64,000 nt of DNA from Petrocella atlantisensis (GCF_900538275.1 NZ_LR130778.1:2290001-2354000); one strand, 5' to 3'. Numbered from the stretch's first letter, positions 8,829-19,515 are shown. Notes: generated by a model from the letters alone, not told the origin. Translations and numbers: made by a program.

Positions 8829-8970
8829 GCCAACATCGACCATGAAGTTCCTGGAAGCAGGTCTGTGTGATGGAGCAAGTCAGCATGGATGCTGACCGTC
8901 GACTTTTGGTGCATGGATGCACCAATTGGAGACCGTAATCATACAGTCTGCGGAAGGGTTTTCATGGGAC
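8829..8970 (+). repeat. Type I structured repeat, copy A (putative CsrA-binding RNA)
   Basis: First of four long copies of a repeat with a shared head (GCCAACATCGACCATGAAG, GTTCCTGGAA) and tail (GGAAGGGTTTTCATGGGAC). A closing stem (CTGTGTGAT / ATCATACAG) surrounds two hairpins: GTCAGCATGGATGCTGAC (8879-8896) and TTGGTGCATGGATGCACCAA (8906-8925), both with a TGGA loop. Seven GGA triplets lie on this strand. It sits between the korA promoter region and the metH stop. See findings for the RNA argument; transcription is not shown. Confidence 0.85.
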
Positions 8971-9005
8971 CTCTATCAAAACATTACTCATTTTGTCTTA
9001 CGTTC

Positions 9006-12000
9006 CTAATACTTAATCCGTGTCCGAATCTGTTTCTGGGCCTCCTCTTTAGAAACACCTTTCCTCCTAGCATAATCCATAACTTGATCTTCACCAATAT
9101 GATACAAATCAAAATAATAACTGTCCTTGTGAGCCAGATATAAACCACAAACACTGGCCCCCGGTATCATCATATAGTTCTCTGATAAAGTCATCCCTAT
9201 ACGATCTTCCACATGCATCATCTCAAAGAAAGTTTTTTTCTCTGAATGATCAATAAGAGAAGGATAACCAAAAGCGGGACGAATACCTCGGTATTTAGCT
9301 CTTAACAATTCATCAAGCGGTAGGTCTTCATTTGTCGCATAACCCCAATAGCTTTTTCGCACATCCTCATGAAGCTTCTCGGCAAAAGCTTCTGCAAGAC
9401 GATCGGCTAAGATCTTAATCATAAGACTCTTATAATCATCGTGTTCAGCCTCATAAGTAGCTAACATGTCTTCAATGCCAATACCGGCAGTAACTGCAAA
9501 AGCACCAACATAATCTTTTATACCGCTATCTTTGGAAGCAACAAAATCACATAAAGACACATAATCAGAGCCTTTTTTCTGTTGGCGATACATATGATAG
9601 GTAACAGGACCTTCATCCGTTTTTAGAACTAGGTCATCACCATCTTCATAAGCTTCGTAGAAACCAAGAACACCTTCGCAAGTAAGGGCGTTGTTCTTAC
9701 TCAAATCAGCCAACATATCAAGGGCATCCTTATAAAGCTTAACAGCTTCAGGACCGACAACTGGGTCCTCTAAGATTTCCGGGTATTTTTTCTTCATCTC
9801 CCAAGCCATAAAGAAGAAAGTCCAATCGATATAAGGCAGCAAAGCCTCAATACGGGTCTCAATGACTTTCTCTCCAAGAAAAGTCGGCTTGACGATGGCA
9901 CCCTTACCAAAATCATAGTTAGGCTTTAAAGAACGTGCGGTTTCAAGTGTAACAAGAGGTGCTATGTTCTTACCGGACAAATCTTCAATCCGTTTGTATT
10001 CCTTATAAACATCGGCAACAAAATCAGCCTTTTTATCTTCATTCTGTAAAGCTTTGGCAGCTTCAACGCCTTTGGTAGCATCTTGGGCATAGATGATCGG
10101 ATAATCATAAGCCGGACAGATTTTTAGAGCTGTATGAAGCCGACTGGTGGTAGCACCACCAATAAGCAGTGGTATGGTCATGCCGGCTTCTTTCATCATG
10201 GAAGCCATCGTCACCATCTCATCTAAGGAAGGGGTGATAAGCCCACTTAAGCCAATCATATCCACCTTTTCCTTTTGAGCGGTTTCTAGGATTAATTCCG
10301 GTGACACCATAATACCTAAGTCAATAATCTCAAAGTTATTACATTGAAGCACCACACTCACAATATTCTTACCAATATCATGAACATCACCTTTGACCGT
10401 AGCCATTAAGATTTTGCCGGAGGAATTGGACTTTGAGGTAACATTTTCCGCTTCAATATAAGGAAGTAAATGGGCAACAGCCTTCTTCATAACCCTTGCA
10501 CTCTTGACCACTTGAGGTAAAAACATCTTACCTTCACCAAAAAGGTCACCCACTTCACTCATGCCAGCCATTAGTGGCCCTTCAATAAGGTCAATGGCAG
10601 AAGGAAAGGATGATCTTGCTTCTTCTAGATCTGCAGTGACATAATCAGCAATGCCCTTTACCAACGCTTTTTTAAGTCTGATTTCAACAGCCTCAAGACG
10701 CCAGGGGTCTTCTTTTACTTCATTTTGACCACTTTTGGCTTGTGCTGTGCTGGCATATTCAATCAAAGCATCTGTAGCGGTATCACTTTTGTTGAAAATG
10801 GCATCTTCGACTAACTTAAGAAGCTTGGGTTCAATATCATCATAAATCTGAATCAAGCCCGGATTTAAGATGGCCATGTCTAAACCAACCTTAATGGCAT
10901 GATAGAGGAAAACCGAATGCATGGCTTCACGAATGGTATCATTGCCTCTAAAAGAAAAAGACAGGTTACTTAGACCGCCGCTGGTCTTGGCATGAGGTAG
11001 ATTTTTCTTAATCCATTCAACGGCGTAGATAAAGCCTAGGGCATAATTATTATGCTCTTCAATACCGGTGGCAATGGCAAGAATGTTGACGTCAAATATA
11101 ATGTCTTCCGGTGGAAAACCTACTTTTTTTGTCAGTAAATCATAAGCGCGTTTTGCAATATCTATTTTACGGGCAAAACTATCGGCTTGACCTTTTTCAT
11201 CAAAAGCCATAACCACAACAGCTGCACCAAAAGTCTTAATGATATTAGCCTGATACAAAAATTCTTCTTCACCGTTTTTTAATGAAATAGAATTGACAAC
11301 CGGTTTGCCCTGAATGGCTTTAAGGCCGGCTAATATAATGGACCATTTTGAGGAATCAATCATCACAGGAACTTTGGAGATATCCGGCTCAGAGCCAATA
11401 AGCTTTAAGAAAATCTCCATCTCTTTCTCACCGTCTAGGAGACCGTCATCAAGGTTGATATCAATAATCTGTGCACCATTTTCTACTTGTTGGCGAGCAA
11501 TGGTCAAAGCTTCTTCATATTGTTTCTCACGGATTAAACGGGCGAATTTTCTGGAGCCTGAGACATTGGTTCGCTCGCCTATATTAACAAAATTAATGGC
11601 TTTCGTAATATGTAGAGGCTCTAAGCCGGCCAATGTCGTCTGTGGCATTATTGGATTTGGTACATGGGGTTGGCCTTTTTCTACTGTCCTAGCGATGGCT
11701 CTAATGTGTTCATAAGTTGTACCGCAACAACCACCTACGATGTTGACATGACCGTTTTGAATCAGTTCTAAAAGGAGTGTAGCGGTTTCTTCAGGCAATT
11801 CATCATATTCGCCCAGTTCATTTGGTAGACCTGCATTGGGGTAAACACTAACGGGTAAATCGGTCAAGTGGCTTATTTCTTTGACATAAGGGATTAAGTC
11901 CTTAGCACCAAAAGCACAGTTGAGTCCGATACAAAAAACATGGTCATTTTTCATAGATTCAACAAAGGCCGCAAGTGTCTGACCGGATAGGGTACGACCG

Positions 12001-12650
12001 CTCTTGTCGGTTATGGTTCCAGAGATCATGATGGGCAATTGAATACCCTTTTGCTGATAAACAGTTTCACAGGCAATGATGGCAGCTCTGGCATTCAGAC
12101 TGTCAAAAATGGTTTCAATCAATAAAAAATCCACACCGCCGTCAATAAGTCCTTCTATTTGACGGACATAATTATCATGAACATCTTCAAAAGTGACGGC
12201 CCTATAGCCGGGATTCTCAACATCCGGTGAAATAGAAAGGGTCTTGTTGGTCGGTCCGATGGCACCGGCAACAAAACGTGGTTTATCAGGCGTTAACTCG
12301 GTAAACCGATCAACACATTTTCTGGCTATCTTAGCAGCCGCCATATTTATTTCATAGACGTAGTCTTGGGTATCGTAATCAGCTTGAGAAAGACCGGTTG
12401 CATTGAAGGTATCTGTTTCTATGATATCTGCACCAGCTTCAAGAAATTGGTTATGTATGGTTTCGATGATTTTTGGATTGGTTAAAACAAGAATGTCGTT
12501 GTTGCCCTTAAGAGAAGAAGGGTAATCTTTAAAACGCGCACCTCTAAAATCAGCTTCACTGAGCTTAAAGCTTTGTATGCTGGTGCCCATGGCACCGTCG
12601 AGTATGAGAATTCTGGATTTTAATATATTTATAATTTGATCTTTATTCAT
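9006..12650 (-). CDS. metH: Cobalamin-dependent methionine synthase
   Basis: Full-length 1214-residue MetH, making methionine from homocysteine and methyl-tetrahydrofolate in the cytoplasm. Domains in order: homocysteine methyltransferase (GAMGTSIQ near residue 20; zinc cysteines in [11 protein letters not shown] and VGGCCGTT), pterin-binding domain ([14 protein letters not shown]), cobalamin cap and cobalamin domain with DVHDIGKN, whose His is the cobalt ligand, and the reactivation domain with [11 protein letters not shown] near the C-terminus. ATG 12650 is preceded by GAGGAG; a start 15 bp upstream is less likely. It stands as a single gene. No cobalamin or SAM riboswitch fits into the short leader; the 3' side runs into the type I repeat. 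Confidence 0.97.
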   Translation of the reverse strand: MNKDQIINILKSRILILDGAMGTSIQSFKLSEADFRGARFKDYPSSLKGNNDILVLTNPKIIETIHNQFLEAGADIIETDTFNATGLSQADYDTQDYVYEINMAAAKIARKCVDRFTELTPDKPRFVAGAIGPTNKTLSISPDVENPGYRAVTFEDVHDNYVRQIEGLIDGGVDFLLIETIFDSLNARAAIIACETVYQQKGIQLPIMISGTITDKSGRTLSGQTLAAFVESMKNDHVFCIGLNCAFGAKDLIPYVKEISHLTDLPVSVYPNAGLPNELGEYDELPEETATLLLELIQNGHVNIVGGCCGTTYEHIRAIARTVEKGQPHVPNPIMPQTTLAGLEPLHITKAINFVNIGERTNVSGSRKFARLIREKQYEEALTIARQQVENGAQIIDINLDDGLLDGEKEMEIFLKLIGSEPDISKVPVMIDSSKWSIILAGLKAIQGKPVVNSISLKNGEEEFLYQANIIKTFGAAVVVMAFDEKGQADSFARKIDIAKRAYDLLTKKVGFPPEDIIFDVNILAIATGIEEHNNYALGFIYAVEWIKKNLPHAKTSGGLSNLSFSFRGNDTIREAMHSVFLYHAIKVGLDMAILNPGLIQIYDDIEPKLLKLVEDAIFNKSDTATDALIEYASTAQAKSGQNEVKEDPWRLEAVEIRLKKALVKGIADYVTADLEEARSSFPSAIDLIEGPLMAGMSEVGDLFGEGKMFLPQVVKSARVMKKAVAHLLPYIEAENVTSKSNSSGKILMATVKGDVHDIGKNIVSVVLQCNNFEIIDLGIMVSPELILETAQKEKVDMIGLSGLITPSLDEMVTMASMMKEAGMTIPLLIGGATTSRLHTALKICPAYDYPIIYAQDATKGVEAAKALQNEDKKADFVADVYKEYKRIEDLSGKNIAPLVTLETARSLKPNYDFGKGAIVKPTFLGEKVIETRIEALLPYIDWTFFFMAWEMKKKYPEILEDPVVGPEAVKLYKDALDMLADLSKNNALTCEGVLGFYEAYEDGDDLVLKTDEGPVTYHMYRQQKKGSDYVSLCDFVASKDSGIKDYVGAFAVTAGIGIEDMLATYEAEHDDYKSLMIKILADRLAEAFAEKLHEDVRKSYWGYATNEDLPLDELLRAKYRGIRPAFGYPSLIDHSEKKTFFEMMHVEDRIGMTLSENYMMIPGASVCGLYLAHKDSYYFDLYHIGEDQVMDYARRKGVSKEEAQKQIRTRIKY

Positions 12651-12696
12651 ATTGAGGCTCCTCATCCTTGATGCAATCTAGGGTTTGATTGATAGC

Positions 12697-12725
12697 ATTA
12701 TACCACGGACTTTAATACGGTGCAA
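12697..12725 (-). promoter_or_regulatory. Sigma-A type promoter of metH
   Basis: Minus strand: TTGCAC (12725-12720), 17-bp spacer, TATAAT (12702-12697), about 45 bp upstream of the metH start. Confidence 0.7.
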
Positions 12726-12757
12726 GATGAGAGGCTTTGGTGTAATTTTTAATAAGG

Positions 12758-13942
12758 TTATAGAATACTGGAAGCGTATTTTTCTTTTTCTTCAGCGGAC
12801 ATTTGGTAGAAGGCATTCTGATCAATCGTCGCTCTAAAATCTTTGGCAAAATCAGAAGGGTTCCATGTATCAATAATAAATAAGGTGAAGTGCTTGGTTA
12901 GATCGACCTCTTGGACGTCGATGCTTCCTTTTTTGACATTGAAGTCGATGATCTGGACATTTGGTCTTGTGGGGTTTTGATGTCTATAAAGAGAAACGAT
13001 ACCAATTCTACCATCGGACAATAAAACACCCTGTCCGGTAGGAAAGATGCAGATGGTACTTGTCATCTGACGATAAACCTCAGGGTCAATTTTATAAACG
13101 GCATCCTTCATGAGAATCTCAAGAGCCGTATGTATAGGCATTTTTTTTCGATAGGTTCGGTTAGATGTCATGGCATCGTACATGTCACAAACAGTGATTA
13201 GTCTGATATATAATGGAATCTCCATACCTACCAAGCCAAAAGGATAGCCAGACCCATCCATTTTTTCATGATGATAGCGGATAATCTGCTTAACAGAATA
13301 GGGCAAAGTTTCAATATCTTTAACCATTTGGTAACCATACTCAGGGTGCATTTTCATTTCTTTTTTCTCGAATTCAGTCAATTCAGCTGGTTTGCGGACA
13401 AGGCTTACCACTTTAGCTTTGCCAATATCATGAAGGAGTGCACCTAGGGCAATATTCTTAATTTCTTTTTCAGTGTAGCGCATGGATTTGGCCGTTAATA
13501 TACTTAAGATGGCCACATTAACACTATGTCTATAAGTGTAGTCATCAGAATCCATGAGTTCCGTTACGGTATATAGAAGTTTTTCAGATGTATATAAAGT
13601 TGCCATAAGAGATTCAACAACATTCACCACTAAATCAATGTGTTCATTAGGGATGGCAGGATTAAGGCCAGTCTTATCATTGTGAATCATCTCCACAAAA
13701 ACCGTCTGAACAGCTTCAACTGAAAGCTTCATATCTTCTTTACTTACAAGGTCATCAGGCTTTAGAGACTGAGATAGTTGATCAAGCGTTCTGAAATAAT
13801 TACCATTATGCTTCTTAAGCTTAGATAAAAGTTCATAACTAATAATGGCACCCTTACTGATTAGAAGGTGACCCTCATCATTATAAACAGAATCTGTAAT
13901 TGTCTCGCCTAGCCCAAGGTTATGCAGTGTGTAATCATCCAT
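12758..13942 (-). CDS. HD-GYP domain protein (putative c-di-GMP phosphodiesterase)
   Basis: A 394-residue soluble protein. The N-terminal 110 residues resemble the small domain often found before HD-GYP in Firmicutes. The HD-GYP domain spans about residues 125-310 with HSVNVAIL, LHDIGKAK (HD metal ligands) and HHEKMDGSGYPFGL, the HHE..GxGYP signature, so it should hydrolyse cyclic di-GMP. The C-terminal 80 residues (beta-rich, with GVLLSDGRIGIVSLY) are common in this subfamily. No receiver domain or transmembrane segment is present. It is monocistronic, upstream of metH on the same strand with about 107 bp between. Confidence 0.9.
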   Translation of the reverse strand: MDDYTLHNLGLGETITDSVYNDEGHLLISKGAIISYELLSKLKKHNGNYFRTLDQLSQSLKPDDLVSKEDMKLSVEAVQTVFVEMIHNDKTGLNPAIPNEHIDLVVNVVESLMATLYTSEKLLYTVTELMDSDDYTYRHSVNVAILSILTAKSMRYTEKEIKNIALGALLHDIGKAKVVSLVRKPAELTEFEKKEMKMHPEYGYQMVKDIETLPYSVKQIIRYHHEKMDGSGYPFGLVGMEIPLYIRLITVCDMYDAMTSNRTYRKKMPIHTALEILMKDAVYKIDPEVYRQMTSTICIFPTGQGVLLSDGRIGIVSLYRHQNPTRPNVQIIDFNVKKGSIDVQEVDLTKHFTLFIIDTWNPSDFAKDFRATIDQNAFYQMSAEEKEKYASSIL

Positions 13943-14221
13943 AAGTTTTGCTCCAATGATGACATGAGTATAGTGTGTCGTACCTATTATATCTTTTGAA
14001 TCATACTACCGATAGTTGCTTGTGCCTATATTGTACCACTAACTGGAATGAGAATACAATTCGAATCGTTCAAATAAGCCAATATTTCTCATATTCTACA
14101 CATAATATCGGTATAAACGTATAAAAAATGAACACCTACAAGAAAAAACGTCAAAATTTTTTAATGTTAGGGATGTTAGTGGCTATGATATAATAGAAAT
14201 ATGGAAAAAGGAGGCATGTTT

Positions 14222-15442
14222 ATGGTGGGTATCGTTTTACAAGGTGGCGGCGCAAAAGGTGGTTATCAAATTGGTGTTTGGAAAGCGCTAAGAGAATTAG
14301 GTATTGAGATCGGGGGTGTAACCGGCACATCTATTGGTGCCATAAACGGAGCCCTTATTGTTCAGGATAAGTTTGAAGAGGCATATAATCTTTGGTACAA
14401 TGTAGACCCGCGTTTGGTTATAAAAGATGATCCGGAGTTGTATAAACAATTAATCAACCTTGATATAGATATTAAAAATGTTCAGATGTATTTTGAGTAT
14501 TTAAAAAAAATAATCAGACAAAAAGGTCTTGATATTGAACCTTTAAAGGATCTTATTGAGAAAGAAATCGACGAAGCATGTATGCGTAGCTCAAATATTG
14601 TTTTTGGTTTGGTAACGGTCTCGCTATCAGATCTAAAACCTATGGAGCTATATGTAAAAGACATCGAAGAAGGGAAAATCAAAGATTATATATTGGCATC
14701 TTCATTTTTGCCCGGATTCAAATCTCAAACCTTGGATGGGAAAAAATTCCTAGATGGAGGGTTTTATGATAACTTACCCATTAATCTATTGGCCAAGAAA
14801 GGCTTCAAAGAGATTATTGCAGTGGAACTGAACGCTATAGGAATTGAGCAACCGGTTAAGAACAAAGAGCTGGTTATAAGAAGAATTAAGCCTTCAGGTG
14901 ATGTCGGTAAGCTATTAGAATTTGATAAGGAACGGTCGAGAAATAATCTTAAAATGGGATATTTGGACACGATGAAGTCTTATGGCAAGTGTTATGGTAG
15001 CTCTTACTACCTAACGGATATACCTGAAGAATCTGTTTTTTTTGACAAATTGATTCAGTTATCCGATGAGCAGATATTAACCATGGGAAAGATTATTGGT
15101 TATGAAACCGGTTATCCTAAAAGACTTATGCTTGAAGTCATTGTATCGGAATTATGTGAGATGTTAGGGTTTGACCTATCCATGTCTTATGGTGAAATCG
15201 TTCTAGGGGCCCTAGAATACTTAGCAGCTGCGACTAATATTGAGCGTCTAAAGTTCTATGACTATGAGACGTTTTTAAACTTAATTCTAAAAAAATGTGC
15301 AAAAGCACCACAAAAAACCTTCGATATAGAATTTATGCCCAAAGTACTTAGAAGACAAAGCCTAGTACAAAAAACCTTTAAAGAAGAACTGCTGATGAAA
15401 TGGTTGGTACTGATGGCTTCAAATGAAGACACAACATCATAA
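14222..15442 (+). CDS. Patatin-like phospholipase
   Basis: A 406-residue patatin-family serine lipase. Seen: oxyanion loop GGGAKGG (residues 7-13), nucleophile in GTSIG (near residue 38), and the DGG motif (near residue 180, FLDGGFYDNLPI) that provides the catalytic aspartate; together these form the Ser-Asp dyad. No signal peptide, so cytosolic or membrane-associated. The C-terminal 150 residues have no motif I can name. ATG 14222 is seven bases after AAGGAGG; earlier ATGs at 14201 and 14216 precede or crowd that site. A TATAAT lies at 14189. Its stop overlaps the convergent yedK stop by 6 bp. Confidence 0.9.
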   Translation: MVGIVLQGGGAKGGYQIGVWKALRELGIEIGGVTGTSIGAINGALIVQDKFEEAYNLWYNVDPRLVIKDDPELYKQLINLDIDIKNVQMYFEYLKKIIRQKGLDIEPLKDLIEKEIDEACMRSSNIVFGLVTVSLSDLKPMELYVKDIEEGKIKDYILASSFLPGFKSQTLDGKKFLDGGFYDNLPINLLAKKGFKEIIAVELNAIGIEQPVKNKELVIRRIKPSGDVGKLLEFDKERSRNNLKMGYLDTMKSYGKCYGSSYYLTDIPEESVFFDKLIQLSDEQILTMGKIIGYETGYPKRLMLEVIVSELCEMLGFDLSMSYGEIVLGALEYLAAATNIERLKFYDYETFLNLILKKCAKAPQKTFDIEFMPKVLRRQSLVQKTFKEELLMKWLVLMASNEDTTS

Positions 15443-16117
15443 AGGACGGATGCAATCTTCATGGTCAATCTTTACGTTATTAACAAGGGTTGAAACAGGA
15501 TGCATGGTCATGCTCTTTGAGGCGTAAGGCGATAACATCGATTGAAGTGCCAAGACATCCTTATTTTTGGGATTTAACCAAGCATTTAGTTGGTTAGGAC
15601 TTAGAATAACGGGCATTCGATTATGGATATTCTTAATCATGTCATTGGCTTGGGTGGTTATAATGGTACAGGTATAGATTTTGGTGTTATCTGGGGTTTT
15701 ATAGGAAGACCATAAACCGGCCATGGGCATAAGAGGACTTTCTTTTAAGGCGATCCTATAAGGGGTTTTATCTGAGCTATGACTTTGCCATTCATAAAAA
15801 CTAGAAGCTAGGATTAAACATCTTTTGGTAGAAAAAGCGTCTTTAAAAGTGGGCTTAAGGGCCAATGTCTCACTTCTAGCATTAAAAAGCTTGTTTCCAA
15901 TACTTGAGTCTTTTGACCAGGAAGGCACAAAACCCCATTTCAAGTAACCGGCACGGTTGGATACACCATCATTAATGACGGATAAAACCGGTTGGCTTGG
16001 AGCTATGTTGTACCTAGGCTTATAATGATTAAGGGTCATTGTCTTGACACCATAAGCTTCATTTAAGATATCTCTAAGTAGTTGTATATCCAGTTCTAGA
16101 GTTACATGTCCACACAC
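15437..16117 (-). CDS. HMCES/YedK (SRAP) family abasic-site protein
   Basis: A 226-residue SOS-response-associated protein of the SRAP family. The initiator Met is followed by Cys2 (MCGHVTLE), which in E. coli YedK and human HMCES forms a thiazolidine crosslink to abasic sites in single-stranded DNA. Other family residues are visible: NARSET (Asn/Arg/Glu in DNA binding), SFYEWQ with the catalytic Glu, and the HNRMPVIL segment with the conserved His. Position 4 is His instead of the usual Arg. The N-terminus is fixed by Cys2 and by AGGAGGT upstream. Convergent to the patatin gene. Confidence 0.92.
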   Translation of the reverse strand: MCGHVTLELDIQLLRDILNEAYGVKTMTLNHYKPRYNIAPSQPVLSVINDGVSNRAGYLKWGFVPSWSKDSSIGNKLFNARSETLALKPTFKDAFSTKRCLILASSFYEWQSHSSDKTPYRIALKESPLMPMAGLWSSYKTPDNTKIYTCTIITTQANDMIKNIHNRMPVILSPNQLNAWLNPKNKDVLALQSMLSPYASKSMTMHPVSTLVNNVKIDHEDCIRPL

Positions 16118-16190
16118 GGGCTGACCTCCTTAATTCATCTGTATCATAGTTAAAGTAAAAAACCAAAGTAGTGTATGAGAGGAGAAATTC

Positions 16191-17192
16191 ATGAAACTGT
16201 TGCTGTATAGATCCGTTAAAATAGCACTGGGTGTTATCGGCGCTATATTTTTAGCGGAAGGTATCGGCCTAATGTATAGTACAACGGCAGGCGTTATTGC
16301 CATGTTAAGTATACTAGATACGAGAAAGCAAACACTTTATGTAGGCTTCAAACGTATTTGGACTTCATTAATGGCAATCCTCATTGTTACGATACTTTTC
16401 GCCCTATTGGGACACAATCTCTTAGTATTTGGGCTTTTTCTACTACTATATGTACCTTTGATGACATGGCTCAAAGCCTCAGAAGCGTTAACGGTGAATA
16501 CTGTTTTGGTAACCCATATCTATACCCTTCAGTCCTTAGGTGTAGGTATACTCATGAATGAGATGGCCTTGACCATCATTGGGGTCTTAGTTGCTTGGGT
16601 TCTTAACTTACATATGCCCAATCTGGAGAATGAAATTCGAATGCTTCAAATGGAAGTGGAAGATAGGATTAAAGGAGTGCTTGAACAGATTGAAGCAAAA
16701 TTAATGGGTCAGGATAAGTCTGCATCTACAGATCGACTAGATGACCTAAAAATACAACTGGATGAAGGTACAAAAAAGGCCTATATTTATCATAATAACT
16801 ATATCTTAAAGGATCACCGTTATTTTATCAAGTATTTTCAAATGCGAAAAGAACAGTACCGTGTGCTTAAACATATGAATCAACTCTTTCATGAGTCATT
16901 TATAACGGTTAAGGAAGCCTTACCTATCGGTGCTTTTACCCATCGACTTGTCATCGAGCTGAATGAGTGTAACGATGGTGAAGATTTATTAAGGGCTCTT
17001 AAAGACTTAAAAAATCATTATAAAGCGTCTGACTTACCCGTCACGAGAGAGGAATTCGAGCATAGAGCCGTATTGTTTCAATATTTAAACGACTTAGAAC
17101 ATTTCATTGAGATAAAATCCAGATTTATGGTGGATTATGGTGCAATTGTCTATTGTCATCATGAAAACAGTATTATTAAGGAAAGGAAGTGA
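16191..17192 (+). CDS. Aromatic acid exporter family protein (ArAE/DUF939)
   Basis: A 333-residue membrane protein: about four to five membrane segments in the first 140 residues (MKLLLYRSVKIALGVIGAIFLAEG..., typical of ArAE_1), followed by a long helical cytosolic domain of about 190 residues (ArAE_1 C-terminal type). Proteobacterial relatives export p-hydroxybenzoate; the substrate in Firmicutes is unknown. ATG follows GAGAGGAG. The Crp/Fnr gene starts 5 bp after its stop, so the pair forms an operon and the regulator may sense the same stress. Confidence 0.8.
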   Translation: MKLLLYRSVKIALGVIGAIFLAEGIGLMYSTTAGVIAMLSILDTRKQTLYVGFKRIWTSLMAILIVTILFALLGHNLLVFGLFLLLYVPLMTWLKASEALTVNTVLVTHIYTLQSLGVGILMNEMALTIIGVLVAWVLNLHMPNLENEIRMLQMEVEDRIKGVLEQIEAKLMGQDKSASTDRLDDLKIQLDEGTKKAYIYHNNYILKDHRYFIKYFQMRKEQYRVLKHMNQLFHESFITVKEALPIGAFTHRLVIELNECNDGEDLLRALKDLKNHYKASDLPVTREEFEHRAVLFQYLNDLEHFIEIKSRFMVDYGAIVYCHHENSIIKERK

Positions 17193-17196
17193 CCTT

Positions 17197-17913
17197 ATGC
17201 AAGTCACCCGTCAATGTGAACACTGTCAGCATAAGCTTTGTGCCAAACGTGTTCCGATTTTCAGTGCTATGTCAACAGAAGAGATTAATGAGATCACCGA
17301 CCTTATCATTAGAAAAAGTTATGTCAAAGGCGAGGCTATTGTGACAGAAGGCGAGACCATCGATCGGTTGGTCATCATCAACTCAGGTAAGGCCAAAGGT
17401 TGTAAATATAGTATAGATGGTAAAGAACAGATTCTCTATCTCTATTCAGATGGTGATTTTTTTGGAGAAAGGAATCTACTTACGAACCTTAAGGCGAGTT
17501 ATAGTATTGTCGCCTTAGAAACGGTACATGTATGCATGATTTTAAAAGCGGATATTAGGCAACTTATAAAGAATCATCCGGAAATAGGCTTAAAGATTAT
17601 GGAAGAATTGACGATGAAATTAGAACGTCTAGAGAACACCATCGAACAAATGGGGACAAGGACAGTTGAAATAAGAGTTATTGGAGCGCTTCTTGAGTTT
17701 GCGGATAAATTCGGGAGGGAAAAAGAAGCCGGAACTATGGTAGCTTTACCCCTTAGTCGAGAAGGTATCGCCAGTTACATCGGTGTCACCAGAGAAACGG
17801 TGAGCAGGAGTATGAATGCCCTTGATGAAGAAGGGTTGATTCAAATAATCGGTAATAAAAAGATATACATTGAAAATATAGGGGCTTTAAGAAATAGATT
17901 TAGTAAAACATAA
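17197..17913 (+). CDS. Crp/Fnr-family regulator with N-terminal cysteines
   Basis: A 238-residue Crp/Fnr transcription factor. The N-terminus CEHCQHKLCAKRVPIF has cysteines spaced C-x2-C-x4-C, as in FNR-like oxygen or NO sensors that hold a 4Fe-4S cluster; the fourth ligand is not obvious (a Cys near position 112 is possible). Then a cyclic-nucleotide-like beta-barrel (GDFFGERNLL) and a C-terminal helix-turn-helix (SREGIASYIGVTRETVSRSM). ATG 17197 has GGAAGTGA upstream. It is followed by DUF1858 and DUF438 genes, which fits a role in redox or NO response (inference). Confidence 0.9.
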   Translation: MQVTRQCEHCQHKLCAKRVPIFSAMSTEEINEITDLIIRKSYVKGEAIVTEGETIDRLVIINSGKAKGCKYSIDGKEQILYLYSDGDFFGERNLLTNLKASYSIVALETVHVCMILKADIRQLIKNHPEIGLKIMEELTMKLERLENTIEQMGTRTVEIRVIGALLEFADKFGREKEAGTMVALPLSREGIASYIGVTRETVSRSMNALDEEGLIQIIGNKKIYIENIGALRNRFSKT

Positions 17914-18030
17914 TGTGTCCTAAGAATCAAAATAATAACAAAGTGTGCGCTGGCTCACAGTTTTTATATAATAATGATGTAAAATAGTTTTAGAAAGATA
18001 AAAAACGGTTAATCGAACTGAGGTGATTGT

Positions 18031-18270
18031 TTGTACATTGATTTGAACAAAAGTATTTATGACTTGTGTAAAGAAGACCCGAAAATTATAGAAATCATGA
18101 ATACACTGGGTTTTACGGATATTACAAAGCCAGCGATGATGAATACAGTTGGTAAGATGATGACCATAAGCAAAGGCGCCAGAATGAAGAATATTGACAT
18201 CACAACCATTAAAAATAGATTTATTGAACAAGGTTATAACATAGGTGAGGCAAAGGAGGATCCAAAATGA
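18031..18270 (+). CDS. DUF1858 domain protein
   Basis: A 79-residue protein of the DUF1858 family (DLNKSIYDLCKEDPKIIEIMNTLGF), a small domain like the N-terminal domain of the iron-sulfur repair protein RIC/ScdA but lacking its cysteine. It begins with TTG after AGGTGA; no better start exists. The stop overlaps the start of the DUF438 gene by 4 bp, and such pairs are common in Clostridia. It probably works with that protein. Confidence 0.82.
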   Translation: MYIDLNKSIYDLCKEDPKIIEIMNTLGFTDITKPAMMNTVGKMMTISKGARMKNIDITTIKNRFIEQGYNIGEAKEDPK

Positions 18271-19496
18271 GTGAATTTATTGACAACCAATCTAAAAAAC
18301 AAGAAGTACTTAAAGGACTGATCAAAAAACTACACGAAGGACAAACGGTAGATGATGTTAAAGCGGAATTTGCAAAGCATTTTGAACATGTATCACCCAC
18401 GGAGATCAGTAATCTTGAAGCGGCTCTTATTCGTGAGGGCATGCCGGTTGAGGAGATACAAAGTCTTTGTGATGTACATGCAGAGGTCTTTAAAGGATCT
18501 ATCGAAGAAATACACGCACCAAAAGAGGAACATCAGATTCCGGGTCATCCGGTAGGTACTTTTATAAAAGAAAACAGGGCTATAGAATCTTTAATAGATA
18601 AAAAACTTTTACCAGTTCTAAGTGCTTATGAGTTTGAACAAAGTCAAGCCAATAAGAATGCTCTACAAAATATCTTAAACCAACTTAGACAAATTGATAT
18701 TCACTATGCGCGTAAAGAGAATCTACTCTTTCCGATTATGGAAAAACATGATATCACGGCACCACCAAAAGTCATGTGGGGTGTCGATGATGAAGTACGA
18801 CAAGAATTAAAAGGCATCGCTTTACAGCTAGAAGCTGGCGAAAATATTAATTATATTATTGATGCTATCCATGAAACGGTTCATAAAATAAAAGAAATGA
18901 TTTTCAAAGAAGAAAATATATTATTCCCAATGGTGATTGATACCTTTACTGAAGAAGAATGGTTTGAAGTGCTTGAAGGTAGTGATGAATTTGGCTACTT
19001 GATTGAACCACCGATGAAAATATGGCAACCTAATATGGGTACAGAGACAAAGTCTAAGGAAGAGCCATTTGGTGGTCTGGATGCAGACAATAAACTCATT
19101 AAGTTTGATGCAGGGGTAATGACACAAGAAGAAATTAACGCTATTATGAACACCTTACCACTGGATGTTACTTTTGTAGATGCTAATGGTTTAGTGAAGT
19201 ACTTTTCTCAAGGGGAAGAGCGTATATTTCCAAGAGCAAAGACCATCATTGGTAGGGAAGTGAGCAATTGCCATCCACCGGCAAGTGTCCATATCGTTGA
19301 AAAAATTGTTGAAGATTTAAAAAGCGGTCGAAAAAGCCACGAAGATTTTTGGATAAAAATGGGTGAGCAATTTGTCTATATTCGGTATTATGCTGTAAGA
19401 AACAGTGAAGGTACTTACTTAGGCGTTCTTGAAGTTACCCAAAATATTAAGCCAATCTTAGCACTTGAAGGAGAAAAGCGCTTAATGACAGATTAA
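18267..19496 (+). CDS. DUF438/hemerythrin/PAS domain protein
   Basis: A 409-residue cytosolic protein. Residues about 10-75 match DUF438; residues 90-240 contain a hemerythrin-like HHE region (HPVGTFIKENRAIE, HYARKENLLFPIMEKH, HETVHKIKEMIFKEENILFPM), which could bind a di-iron centre; residues 285-400 form a PAS domain (VTFVDANGLVKYFS, REVSNCHPPASVHIVEKIV). Such proteins are thought to sense or repair oxidative and nitrosative damage. ATG overlaps the DUF1858 stop; AAAGGAGG precedes it. A terminator follows. Confidence 0.87.
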   Translation: MSEFIDNQSKKQEVLKGLIKKLHEGQTVDDVKAEFAKHFEHVSPTEISNLEAALIREGMPVEEIQSLCDVHAEVFKGSIEEIHAPKEEHQIPGHPVGTFIKENRAIESLIDKKLLPVLSAYEFEQSQANKNALQNILNQLRQIDIHYARKENLLFPIMEKHDITAPPKVMWGVDDEVRQELKGIALQLEAGENINYIIDAIHETVHKIKEMIFKEENILFPMVIDTFTEEEWFEVLEGSDEFGYLIEPPMKIWQPNMGTETKSKEEPFGGLDADNKLIKFDAGVMTQEEINAIMNTLPLDVTFVDANGLVKYFSQGEERIFPRAKTIIGREVSNCHPPASVHIVEKIVEDLKSGRKSHEDFWIKMGEQFVYIRYYAVRNSEGTYLGVLEVTQNIKPILALEGEKRLMTD

Positions 19497-19515
19497 TCAT
19501 TGGCCCAAAAAGAAT

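Noticed and set aside
9006-12650. Open frames on the strand opposite metH and other long genes
   Set aside because: They lack ribosome sites and family features and mirror the codon pattern of the real genes.
12651-12757. Cobalamin or SAM riboswitch before metH
   Set aside because: The leader downstream of the promoter is about 40 bases, too short for either riboswitch, and none of the conserved boxes is seen.
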